This document shows, one piece after another, positions 8,602 through 14,735 of a DNA stretch of 36,823 bases. A program made the translations under genes and the position numbers. Origin of the DNA: Lentisphaerota bacterium. GTDB lineage: Bacteria; Verrucomicrobiota; Lentisphaeria; Victivallales; Victivallaceae. Where the stretch lies: positions 1-36,823 of the forward strand of contig SUWF01000031.1 in the NCBI GenBank assembly GCA_015061575.1, read 5' to 3'. The notes below the pieces were generated by a model. The model was not told where the DNA came from, searched no databases, and was given only the letters and a program-made list of their open reading frames with translations. Positions within the stretch are counted from its first letter, which is position 1, and the number at the start of each line of letters is the position of its first letter.

Positions 8602-9261
8602 CTATCCTTGGATATTATTGGAAGTCTTCTTTTCAGGAGCGTAGGGCAGATCATCGATATCGTGACTGCCGAAATGTTTTTCTCTCAATAGTTTACAAGC
8701 CAGTTCCCCGTCTTTTTTGCGCAAAGCCTCAAATACCTCTTTGTGGGTATTGTGGGCGCCTTTGATCAATTCCGGCGGCACTTTGGATACAGCGCCCCGG
8801 GCGTTGGAAATAACCAGCATACCCACAAATTTTTTCAAATAAGCATCCCGGGAGGCCAGTACCAGCGCCCGGTGAAAATCCTCATCCAATGCCGGAAATT
8901 CATCGTAACGTTCTTCGGCAATGACCGTTTCGCACTCGTCCAGGATCAGCATCAGCCGCAGGATATCTTCCCGCTTGGCCCGCACCGCCGCCAAACGCAG
9001 TGCTTCCCCCTCCAGCGCAATACGGATATTGTAAAATGTGCGCATGGTCGTCTGGCTGTAATCCACCTTGCGGTAGCCCCGTTTGGGCAGACACTCCAGC
9101 AAGCCTTCACCCTCCAGCTGCAGCAGGATCTTCCGGGCGTTGCTCCGGTTGATATTGAACTCATCTGCAATGGCTCTCTCGCTGACGAAGGGGATCGCCG
9201 CAATATCCAGACCCGCCACATGTGTACGGACTTGCGAAAGTATTTCCTCGAAATTCACCAT
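8602..9261 (-). CDS. GntR-family transcriptional regulator (FadR/FCD type)
   Basis: A 219-aa DNA-binding repressor or activator. The N-terminal winged helix (about 20-75) includes the recognition part SERAIADEFNINRSNARKI and the wing LLECLPKRGYRKV. An all-helical FCD ligand domain follows from about 80, with the family-typical RIALEGEALRLAAVRA and LDEDFHRALVLAS. FCD regulators usually sense sugar acids or other small carboxylates. The ATG at 9261 has GAGGAAA at proper distance. The gene is first in the minus-strand glycan operon, 7 bp before the propeller gene. It has a near-perfect promoter at 9318-9346 and a palindromic candidate operator at 9273-9299 in its leader, so autoregulation is likely. 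Confidence 0.9.
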   Translation of the reverse strand: MVNFEEILSQVRTHVAGLDIAAIPFVSERAIADEFNINRSNARKILLQLEGEGLLECLPKRGYRKVDYSQTTMRTFYNIRIALEGEALRLAAVRAKREDILRLMLILDECETVIAEERYDEFPALDEDFHRALVLASRDAYLKKFVGMLVISNARGAVSKVPPELIKGAHNTHKEVFEALRKKDGELACKLLREKHFGSHDIDDLPYAPEKKTSNNIQG

Positions 9262-9272
9262 TATATTTTCCT

Positions 9273-9299
9273 CTGATAATCTGGTAATCTGGTAACCAG
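9273..9299 (-). promoter_or_regulatory. Candidate GntR operator in the leader of its own operon
   Basis: The palindrome CTGGTAACCAG (9289-9299) is preceded by two further half-sites, CTGATAAT (9273) and CTGGTAAT (9281), giving three half-sites at exact 8-bp spacing and one inverted half. TGGT...ACCA is the usual form of GntR/FadR operators. The site lies downstream of the -10 box, between transcription start and ribosome site, a position suited to repression. Confidence 0.55.
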
Positions 9300-9317
9300 T
9301 TTGCCTTACAAAGCTAC

Positions 9318-9346
9318 AGTATAGCATAAAATCCAGCCGTTGTCAA
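9318..9346 (-). promoter_or_regulatory. Strong sigma70-type promoter of the GntR glycan operon
   Basis: On the minus strand TTGACA (9346-9341), a 17-bp spacer and TATACT (9323-9318). This is a perfect -35 box and a one-mismatch -10 box. Transcription would start near 9311, about 50 bp before the GntR start codon. Confidence 0.75.
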
Positions 9347-9368
9347 GGTCTTTTCCGGCGATCTGAAA

Positions 9369-9400
9369 GGATTTTTCCGGATTTTTCCGGATTTTTCCGG
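9369..9400. repeat. Short tandem repeat GGATTTTTCC, 3.2 units
   Basis: Three exact 10-bp units of GGATTTTTCC plus a further GG, directly abutting the long palindrome at 9401. It lies upstream of the GntR promoter. The 10-bp period puts each T run on the same face of the helix, so DNA bending or protein binding is possible. Confidence 0.8.
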
Positions 9401-9470
9401 ATTGACGATTGTAAAAGTAAACGCACACTGCTCTCAAAAAGAGCGTGCGTTTACTTTTACAATCGTCAAT
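9401..9470. repeat. Long perfect palindrome between divergent promoters
   Basis: Arms of 26 bp (9401-9426 and 9445-9470) are exactly complementary. The 18-nt centre contains a further 5-bp stem, GCTCT/AGAGC (9430-9434 and 9440-9444). Arms begin ATTGACGATT and end AATCGTCAAT. The genes on either side point away from it (GntR leftward, mscS rightward), so it cannot end either transcript. It may be a small palindromic mobile element, a cruciform-forming site or a double-sided operator. No gene is visible in the rest of 9262-9606. Confidence 0.85.
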
Positions 9471-9514
9471 TTCAAGAAATTATAGGATTTCTGTGATAAA
9501 AAAACATTTATTAT

Positions 9515-9543
9515 TTGCAAAAGACCGGGTAATATGCTATGTT
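9515..9543 (+). promoter_or_regulatory. Probable promoter of the mscS-type gene
   Basis: TTGCAA (9515-9520), a 17-bp spacer and TATGTT (9538-9543), about 63 bp before the start codon. Confidence 0.5.
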
Positions 9544-9606
9544 ACAACGGGATGTGTGTAGTGCACAATAAGTTTGTATTCTTAACAGACAACAAAGGAA
9601 ATTTCT

Positions 9607-10518
9607 ATGAAAGAAGAAGTTGCAACTAAAACAGTTTCCAGCACAGAAACAATCATCAATCAAATTTCCCAACCGGTTCAATCCGGCAATTTTGGAGAAT
9701 TTATGAAGCAACTGTGGAGTACCCATGGCGACAGTATTATCCATTTCGGTAAAATAATGCTTTTGGTATTGCTTACAGTTTTGCTGGCATGGATTTTTAC
9801 CCGTATTACGAAAAGAATAATTACCAATACAAGTAAAAAAATCCAGACAGTCGATGACTCCGTAGGTCATGTTGTTTTTGTATTTATAAGAAGTGTTATA
9901 TGGCTGCTTGCGCTTTTGGTTGTTCTTGATCTGTTTGGTGTTAATACAGCAAGCATACTCACCGTCCTCGGTACTGTCGGTCTGGCGATTGCATTGGCAA
10001 TGAAAGATTCTATGAGCAATATTGCAGCAGGATTGATGCTTATGATATTGCGTCCGTATAAAACAGGGGATTTTGTACAGTGCGGAGCAATCACCGGCAC
10101 TATAAAGGTAATTGGAGTCTTCTGCACGGAAGTTATGACATTTGAGGGGGTTTATGTTTCAGTACCCAATAGCGTCATATTTGGTACTCCGGTAACAAAT
10201 TATTCCCGGAATGAAACACGGCGCGCAGTCTTGAGTGTGGGCGTTTCATACAGCGATGATATCGAAAAAGGTGTAGAAGTTATTAAGCAAATGCTTCAGG
10301 AACAGGAGTTGGTTCTGAAAGACCCTGCGTACGAAGTGCATGTAGATACTCTTGCCGACAGTTCAGTGAATCTGACAATCCGTTTCTGGGCAAAAACAGA
10401 AACTTATTGGGATGCCTACTGGCAGGTAAAAGCCGCAGTAAAGCCCACGCTGGAAAAAGCCGGATTGAATATTCCGTTCCCGCAGCGTGTTGTTACGATC
10501 GTCAACAAAGCCGAATAA
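9607..10518 (+). CDS. MscS-family mechanosensitive ion channel
   Basis: A 303-aa inner-membrane channel that opens under membrane tension and lets solutes out on osmotic downshock. After a 40-residue polar N-terminus there are three membrane helices at about 44-64, 88-110 and 114-147. The third has the Gly/Ala-rich pore-lining pattern of the family (GTVGLAIALAMKDSMSNIAAG). The beta domain follows (RPYKTGDFVQCG..ITGTIKVIGVF, then VYVSVPNSVIFGTPVTNYSRNETRR), and then the alpha/beta C-terminal domain. Length matches the short MscS type (E. coli about 286 aa). The start has AAAGGAA. It is a single-gene unit with its own promoter and a strong terminator at 10532. Its sequence looks more AT-rich than the neighbouring glycan genes. 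Confidence 0.9.
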   Translation: MKEEVATKTVSSTETIINQISQPVQSGNFGEFMKQLWSTHGDSIIHFGKIMLLVLLTVLLAWIFTRITKRIITNTSKKIQTVDDSVGHVVFVFIRSVIWLLALLVVLDLFGVNTASILTVLGTVGLAIALAMKDSMSNIAAGLMLMILRPYKTGDFVQCGAITGTIKVIGVFCTEVMTFEGVYVSVPNSVIFGTPVTNYSRNETRRAVLSVGVSYSDDIEKGVEVIKQMLQEQELVLKDPAYEVHVDTLADSSVNLTIRFWAKTETYWDAYWQVKAAVKPTLEKAGLNIPFPQRVVTIVNKAE

Positions 10519-10531
10519 ATCATACAGCAAC

Positions 10532-10569
10532 CGCTCTGCTTTCTTGCGTGCAAGATGGCAGAGCGTTTT
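10532..10569 (+). terminator. Intrinsic terminator of the mscS-type gene
   Basis: CGCTCTGC (10532-10539) pairs with GCAGAGCG (10558-10565), with an inner TCTTGC/GCAAGA stem, followed by TTTT. It begins 13 bp after the stop codon. Confidence 0.8.
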
Positions 10570-10653
10570 AAGACAGGACTGCCATTTTTTCGTCATTGCG
10601 GCTCTGTCTTTCGTTTAGCCCCAGACAAGTTCCTGCACCCACAAAAAAGGCGC

Positions 10654-10921
10654 TGTTGCAAAACCTCGCAAACGGTTGTAATGCCCCTGTTTTTTGCATG
10701 AATTTTTAGTTGCTGTCGAAAAAAAACAGTAAGCTTGAATTCATATAACAGTAGTAAATTTTATAATATATAAAATACGGTATCTTTCTTATATAAAATA
10801 AGTTGGAATTACTTTTATTACTCGTAATAAAAGTAATTCCGGCGAAAGTTTTTGGAAAATGGGGTTCCGCCGTCGCCGAGGCTATGGCGGGACAAGGTGG
10901 GGAAAAAACAGTTTTGCAACA
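10654..10921. mobile_element. Non-coding MITE-like element with terminal inverted repeats
   Basis: The 11-bp ends TGTTGCAAAAC (10654-10664) and GTTTTGCAACA (10911-10921) are exact inverted repeats around 246 bp without a convincing gene. Inside are a CTGTTTTTT/AAAAAACAG stem (10687-10729) and a perfect 16-bp hairpin with CTCG loop (10805-10840). A GC-rich CCGCC/GGCGG fold lies near 10867-10891. The left end with its flank (GGCGCTGTTGCAAA) resembles IS6-family ends, but there is no transposase and no clear target duplication. It fills most of the 412-bp gap between the mscS-type gene and the rhodanese genes. Confidence 0.5.
10805..10840. repeat. Perfect 16-bp hairpin inside the MITE-like element
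   Basis: GGAATTACTTTTATTA (10805-10820), loop CTCG, then the exact complement (10825-10840). There is no T run after it. The TTACTTTTA core also occurs in the palindrome at 9445-9470, on the other side of the mscS-type gene. Confidence 0.85.
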
Positions 10922-10930
10922 AGTACACCT

Positions 10931-11287
10931 TTACTTGCTTATCGGAAGATCAAGTTTTTTCTGAGCATCTTTCAGTCCTCTCAGATTATGAAGATCTGTA
11001 TAGCCCATAGCTTTTAATTTTTCAACTGCAGTTTCTGCCCGTCTGCCGCTGCGGCAATAGATGTATATCGGAGTTTTTTTAGCCGGAACCTTGCTGGCTA
11101 TTTTATTTTCCAGCTCGGCAAGCGGCAGGAGTACTGCTCCTTCCAGATAACCATTCTTGTGTTCTTCCGGAGTCCGGACATCAAGCAAAACAGCATTGGC
11201 TTCCATAGATATTTTACTTTCTGTTGAACAACAGCCGCTTATTCCAAGCAGAACAATTCCGCACAATATTGAAAAAAGTGTTTTCAT
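10931..11287 (-). CDS. Rhodanese-domain lipoprotein (second of a tandem pair)
   Basis: A 118-aa exported single-domain rhodanese (sulfurtransferase fold). The signal peptide MKTLFSILCGIVLLGISGC ends in a lipobox (ISGC, lipidated C19), so it should be anchored to a membrane on the outer side of the cytoplasmic membrane. The rhodanese domain has the entry motif VLLDVRTPEEHKNGYLEGA, the active-site loop YCRSGRR with catalytic Cys78 and the closing GYTDLHNLRGL. The start at 11287 was chosen over an in-frame GTG 15 bp upstream because AAAGG lies 7 nt before it. It follows its paralogue by 18 bp. Likely substrates are thiosulfate or other reduced sulfur species, or it may act as a persulfide carrier; no partner gene is present. 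Confidence 0.85.
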   Translation of the reverse strand: MKTLFSILCGIVLLGISGCCSTESKISMEANAVLLDVRTPEEHKNGYLEGAVLLPLAELENKIASKVPAKKTPIYIYCRSGRRAETAVEKLKAMGYTDLHNLRGLKDAQKKLDLPISK

Positions 11288-11305
11288 CTGCCAGCCTTTC
11301 ACCTG

Positions 11306-11665
11306 TTACTTTGCAACGGGTAATCCAAGCCGTTTCCGGGCATTTTCCATTGCTCCGAGATTATGAACATTGGTATACCCCTGCTTCAAAAGTTTTTCCG
11401 TTGCCATGGTTGCTTCCCGACCGCCCCGGCAATAAACATAAACCGGTGTATCTTTGGCGGGGACAACTGTTTGGGCTTTGGTGTCCACATCCGCCTGCGG
11501 CAGATTGATTGCCCCCTGCAAATAACCTTTCTGATACTCTGCCGGATTACGGACATCAAGCAGAACAGCATTTTTTTCCATCGTGAGTTTGCACTGTTCC
11601 GGAGAACAGCATCCACTGACAACAAGCAGCATAGCGCCACACAATATGACGAAAAGTTTTTTCAT
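11306..11665 (-). CDS. Rhodanese-domain lipoprotein (first of a tandem pair)
   Basis: A 119-aa paralogue of the downstream gene with the same layout. The signal peptide ends in lipobox VSGC (C19). VLLDVRNPAEYQKGYLQGA follows, then active-site loop YCRGGRE with catalytic Cys79 and GYTNVHNLGAMENARKRLGLPVAK at the C-terminus. The ribosome site is GAGGTG. The two proteins match along their whole length, so the pair arose by tandem duplication. Their active-site loops now differ (CRGGRE versus CRSGRR), which may mean different substrates. A strong promoter lies at 11718-11746. Confidence 0.87.
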   Translation of the reverse strand: MKKLFVILCGAMLLVVSGCCSPEQCKLTMEKNAVLLDVRNPAEYQKGYLQGAINLPQADVDTKAQTVVPAKDTPVYVYCRGGREATMATEKLLKQGYTNVHNLGAMENARKRLGLPVAK

Positions 11666-11717
11666 AATTCACCTCTATTGGGTTAAATCTATTGCGGAAC
11701 ACACACATCCGGCTTGT

Positions 11718-11746
11718 AATATAACACAGAAGATCAGATTTGTCAA
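11718..11746 (-). promoter_or_regulatory. Promoter of the rhodanese pair
   Basis: On the minus strand TTGACA (11746-11741), 17-bp spacer, TATATT (11723-11718): one mismatch from consensus, about 50 bp before the start codon. Confidence 0.75.
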
Positions 11747-11849
11747 ATACCAGTAACCTCATAAAATATCTGCCGGAGAAAATTCCCTGTTTTCTCTGCA
11801 GTTTGTTTGGCAGCTGTTTCTTGCCTGCAAGCAAGGAAAATGATTTTTT

Positions 11850-12329
11850 TCAGGACTTTTGCAGCAGGATCACGGCTTGGGCGGCGATGCCTTCGCCCCG
11901 GCCTGTGTAACCAAGTTTTTCGGTGGTTTTGCCTTTGATGGAAATTTGAGATTCTTCGCACTTCAGCAAATTGGCCAGACTCTTTTTCATAACCGGAACC
12001 CAGGGCAGGATCTTCGGCTGTTGAGCTATGATCACCAGATCCAGATTGCCCACCTGGCAGTTTTGCAGGGCTTCGCTTTGCATTACAGTTTGCAGCAGAA
12101 CTTTGCTGTCGGCATCTTTGTAAGCAGCGTCGTTATCCGGAAACCATTGTCCGATGTCACCGGCGCCGACGGCTCCGAGAATGGCATCGATAACTGCGTG
12201 CAGCGCCACATCGGCATCGCTGTGCCCCAGCAGCCCCAGCGGATGAGCTATTTCCACTCCACACAAAAAAAGTTTCCGGCCGGCGACCAGTTGGTGTACA
12301 TCAAAACCCAAGCCGATACGAATATTCAT
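11850..12329 (-). CDS. ispF: 2-C-methyl-D-erythritol 2,4-cyclodiphosphate synthase
   Basis: A 159-aa enzyme of the MEP isoprenoid pathway. It cyclises CDP-methylerythritol 2-phosphate to MEcPP with release of CMP, as a homotrimer with a metal at each active site. GFDVHQL supplies metal ligands D10 and H12, and HSDADVALHAVIDAILGA supplies H44. GDIGQWFPD, DLVIIAQQPKILPW and the C-terminal TTEKLGYTGRGEGIAAQAV are all family-typical. Length matches E. coli IspF (159 aa). It is not next to ispD. It is divergent from dut across a 93-bp gap, with a good minus-strand promoter in that gap. A small GAGAAAA/TTTTCTC stem at 11776-11796 lies downstream but lacks a U run. Confidence 0.96.
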   Translation of the reverse strand: MNIRIGLGFDVHQLVAGRKLFLCGVEIAHPLGLLGHSDADVALHAVIDAILGAVGAGDIGQWFPDNDAAYKDADSKVLLQTVMQSEALQNCQVGNLDLVIIAQQPKILPWVPVMKKSLANLLKCEESQISIKGKTTEKLGYTGRGEGIAAQAVILLQKS

Positions 12330-12377
12330 TTTTTCTAAAAATCCTTTCTGACAGTTGCAATTTATTTTTTCGGAGTT

Positions 12378-12406
12378 AAAGTAACACTCAAGCTGATTTG
12401 TTGCAA
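12378..12406 (-). promoter_or_regulatory. Probable ispF promoter
   Basis: On the minus strand TTGCAA (12406-12401), 17-bp spacer, TACTTT (12383-12378), about 49 bp before the ispF start. On the plus strand a weaker pair, TTGCAA (12355) and TAAAGT (12377) with 16-bp spacing, could serve dut. Confidence 0.45.
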
Positions 12407-12422
12407 GTAAAAATGAGGTTTT

Positions 12423-12866
12423 ATGATGAAAATTCAAGTAAAAATTTCCATGGCTGAAGATTGTCAGGAGCTTTTGCCGGCCAAAGCGCACAGCGATGAT
12501 GCTGCATTTGATTTGCGCAGCCGCTGCGATTTGTCGGTACCGGTGGGCAAAAGTACGCTGATCCCGACCGGGGTTTTTCTGGAGTTGCCGGTCAATTATG
12601 AAGCACAGGTAAGGCCCCGCAGCGGGCTGGCACTCAAGCACAATATAACTTTGACCAACTCGCCGGGCACTATCGATGCCGGATACCGGGGCGAAGTCGG
12701 GGTGATCATGTTCAATCACGGTCCGGATGTTTTTGAGGTCAAGCGGGGCGACCGCATAGCGCAGATGGTCATTGCTGAGCTGCCGGAGGTGGAGCTGGTC
12801 GTTGCGGAGGAACTTTCGGCCACGCTCCGGGGCGGCGGCGGCTTTGGCAGTACGGGGAAAAAATAA
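12423..12866 (+). CDS. dut: dUTP diphosphatase
   Basis: Hydrolyses dUTP to dUMP and pyrophosphate, keeping uracil out of DNA and feeding thymidylate synthesis. The 147-aa trimeric-type enzyme has all five motifs in order: SDDAAFDLRS (24-33), PRSGLALK (65-72), GTIDAGYRGEV with catalytic Asp85, RGDRIAQMVI (108-117) and the glycine-rich tail RGGGGFGSTG (136-145). There are two adjacent ATGs. GAGG is 4 nt before the first and 7 nt before the second (12426), so the second is slightly more likely. The gene is divergent from ispF and 44 bp upstream of the hydrolase gene. Confidence 0.96.
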   Translation: MMKIQVKISMAEDCQELLPAKAHSDDAAFDLRSRCDLSVPVGKSTLIPTGVFLELPVNYEAQVRPRSGLALKHNITLTNSPGTIDAGYRGEVGVIMFNHGPDVFEVKRGDRIAQMVIAELPEVELVVAEELSATLRGGGGFGSTGKK

Positions 12867-12910
12867 TTCCCGGCCGGCGAGTTTTTATCGTATACTGATG
12901 CGGAGTATGA

Positions 12911-13621
12911 ATGATGTTGGATCAATGGGTGTTGGATCGCTGCTGGAGCAATTATGAGCTGATCAAAGGTGATATTCGGGCCGTGGAGCTGATTTTTAAT
13001 GGTTTGGGCGGTGGAGTATGCAGCAAGTGGAGTCCGCAGGAGCTGGCTTTGGCGGAACAGAACATCCTTTCGATCACACCTTATTACGGGCCGTGGTGCT
13101 GGATGAACCGGCTGGCCCGGCAGATGGTCGATGAGTTGATCGAACATATTTACCAGCTTTTGGCTTTGCCGGAGAATACGCCGTTGATTTCCAGCGGCGG
13201 CAGCATGGGCGGCTGTGCGGCACTGCTGTACTGCCGTTATGGCCAAAAGGTGCCGATCGGCTGCGATGTGCTTTATCCGGTATGTGATCTGATCCGGCAT
13301 TTCCGGGAAAGGAAGGATGTTGCGCCGACGATGTATCATGCGTTTTATGGTTATCCGGAGCCGTGGGATGAGGTGCTTAAAGAACACTCGCCGCTGCACC
13401 AGGCGGATTTTATGCCGTGTATACCATATTTGATCATTCATGGCGAAGACGATGCTGCGGTTGCCATTGGCCACTCGGAAAAAATGGCCGCAGCTTTGAA
13501 ACAGCAGAATCATCAAGTGGAATTCATCAGAGTACCCAGGATGGGACATGCGGTAAATGTGCCGTTTACTGTGTGGCAGAAAAAGGTCGATTTTGCGGTT
13601 TCGCTGTTGGACGATTTATAA
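12911..13621 (+). CDS. Alpha/beta hydrolase (S9/esterase-like)
   Basis: A 236-aa cytoplasmic hydrolase. The nucleophile elbow is SGGSMGG (Ser98), the acid is in LIIHGEDDAAV (Asp180 or Asp181) and the base in PRMGHAVNV (His213). This order and the spacing fit single-domain prolyl-oligopeptidase-like esterases and peptidases. The substrate cannot be read from the sequence. An ATGATG start follows GGAG; the first or second ATG may be used. It probably forms a short operon with dut. It ends 60 bp from the convergent AraC gene, and that gap shows no convincing terminator. Confidence 0.8.
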   Translation: MMLDQWVLDRCWSNYELIKGDIRAVELIFNGLGGGVCSKWSPQELALAEQNILSITPYYGPWCWMNRLARQMVDELIEHIYQLLALPENTPLISSGGSMGGCAALLYCRYGQKVPIGCDVLYPVCDLIRHFRERKDVAPTMYHAFYGYPEPWDEVLKEHSPLHQADFMPCIPYLIIHGEDDAAVAIGHSEKMAAALKQQNHQVEFIRVPRMGHAVNVPFTVWQKKVDFAVSLLDDL

Positions 13622-13681
13622 AAAATGTTCCGGGCCGGTGGGGTGTGAGGTTTGTAAAGTTCCGCTGGCAGATTATCGGCG

Positions 13682-14524
13682 TCAACTGAGAACAAGGCGA
13701 TTATCCGTTTTTTTGCGTTTGCGGAATTCGGAAGGGCTTTCGCCGGATTGCTGTTTGAATACTTTGCTTAAATGAAATTCACTGGAAAAACCGCATCGCC
13801 GGGCGATTTCCCGGAGATTTTTGCCGGATAAAGTCAGCATTTCTTTGGCGTGTTCAATGCGTATTGACCGCAGTAATTGCGAAAAATTACTGCCGGATAT
13901 CTGCTTGATAAAGCTGCTGGCGTAGGCCGGAGATAAATCCAGCAGTCCGGCTATATCGTCCAGCGAGATATTCTGGTGATAATTATTTTCCAGATACTCA
14001 ATGAGTTTACGGAAACGTGCATCGTAATTGAGGTCAAGGATATTTTCTTCGCAAAGATAGTCGATCAATCCCCGGGCAAACATATCCAACACCCGCATAA
14101 ACTCTGCGATGCGCTCTTCGTTGTATAAAGGCAATGCTTTATAGGCACAGCATAATGCTTCTTTCATTCCGTCCGGAGGATTTACCGTGTTCCGGAAAAG
14201 CCCGGCGTAAAGAATTCCGTAATGAATATTGTTGTGCCGCAGCGGTACAGCGATCTGTCCCAAATTCTGCCAGCAGACAGTGTAGTGAGGGTAGGGTTCA
14301 GTCATGCAAAGTGCGTTGAGCTTGTAGCGGCAGTTGGCCCGGCAGGCGGAACAAAATACCATATTGCACAAAGGCAGTTTGCGGTGCGATTTGCGGATTT
14401 CGTTGAAAATCCTTTTTTTCTGCCGGTTGCTGAACCAACCGTCGTGGTCAACAATGGTTATGGGCAGTTTCAGATGTTTTTCCAGCTGCACAATAGCGTT
14501 TTCGACATATTCCAGCGGCTTCAT
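13682..14524 (-). CDS. AraC-family regulator with PocR-type sensory domain
   Basis: A 280-aa transcription factor. The N-terminal part (about 5-160) matches the PocR ligand-binding type. A cysteine cluster, FCSACRANC (C58, C61, C65) with C73 and C84, is followed by YTVCWQNLGQIAVPLRHNNIHYGILYAGLF. The C-terminal AraC domain (about 175-275) has both helix-turn-helices (ISLDDIAGLLDLSPAYASSFIKQ and LREIARRCGFSSEFHLSKVFKQQSGESPSEFRK). The start at 14524 has AGAGG at 7 nt. The gene is divergent from the prepilin/glycosidase operon at 14736, which it most likely activates. The cysteines could bind a metal or sense redox state. Confidence 0.88.
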   Translation of the reverse strand: MKPLEYVENAIVQLEKHLKLPITIVDHDGWFSNRQKKRIFNEIRKSHRKLPLCNMVFCSACRANCRYKLNALCMTEPYPHYTVCWQNLGQIAVPLRHNNIHYGILYAGLFRNTVNPPDGMKEALCCAYKALPLYNEERIAEFMRVLDMFARGLIDYLCEENILDLNYDARFRKLIEYLENNYHQNISLDDIAGLLDLSPAYASSFIKQISGSNFSQLLRSIRIEHAKEMLTLSGKNLREIARRCGFSSEFHLSKVFKQQSGESPSEFRKRKKTDNRLVLS

Positions 14525-14554
14525 AATATTACCTCTCAGAGGGCTTTTGAATTT

Positions 14555-14582
14555 AAAATAATATTGCATTTAAATTTGTCAA
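14555..14582 (-). promoter_or_regulatory. Probable promoter of the PocR-AraC gene
   Basis: On the minus strand a perfect TTGACA (14582-14577) and TATTTT (14560-14555) with 16-bp spacing. The surrounding 14525-14735 is very AT-rich, as expected for a divergent control region. Confidence 0.5.
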
Positions 14583-14654
14583 GTCCAAACGGTATATTTT
14601 TATAATTTTATTCTCAAATCGTAAAAATATATATGATATTCAAAATATAAGCTA

Positions 14655-14683
14655 TTCACAAAAACGGAATTTTATTGTATATT
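14655..14683 (+). promoter_or_regulatory. Probable promoter of the prepilin/glycosidase operon
   Basis: TTCACA (14655-14660), 17-bp spacer, TATATT (14678-14683), about 52 bp before the start codon. A degenerate -35 box and an adjacent AraC-type regulator fit an activated promoter. Confidence 0.55.
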
Positions 14684-14735
14684 ACTGTGTTACATAGAAA
14701 AATACCAAATAAACTGTACAAGAAAGGTAAAGATC

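Noticed and set aside
9401-9470. Bidirectional transcription terminator
   Set aside because: The flanking genes are transcribed away from the palindrome and no T run follows either arm.
10651-10921. IS6-family insertion sequence
   Set aside because: Only the left end resembles IS6 ends (GGCGCTGTTGCAAA). The right end matches over just the inner part, there is no transposase frame and no target duplication was seen.
13622-13681. Terminator between the hydrolase and AraC genes
   Set aside because: Only a short CCGGGCCGG palindrome is present, with no useful stem-loop and T run.
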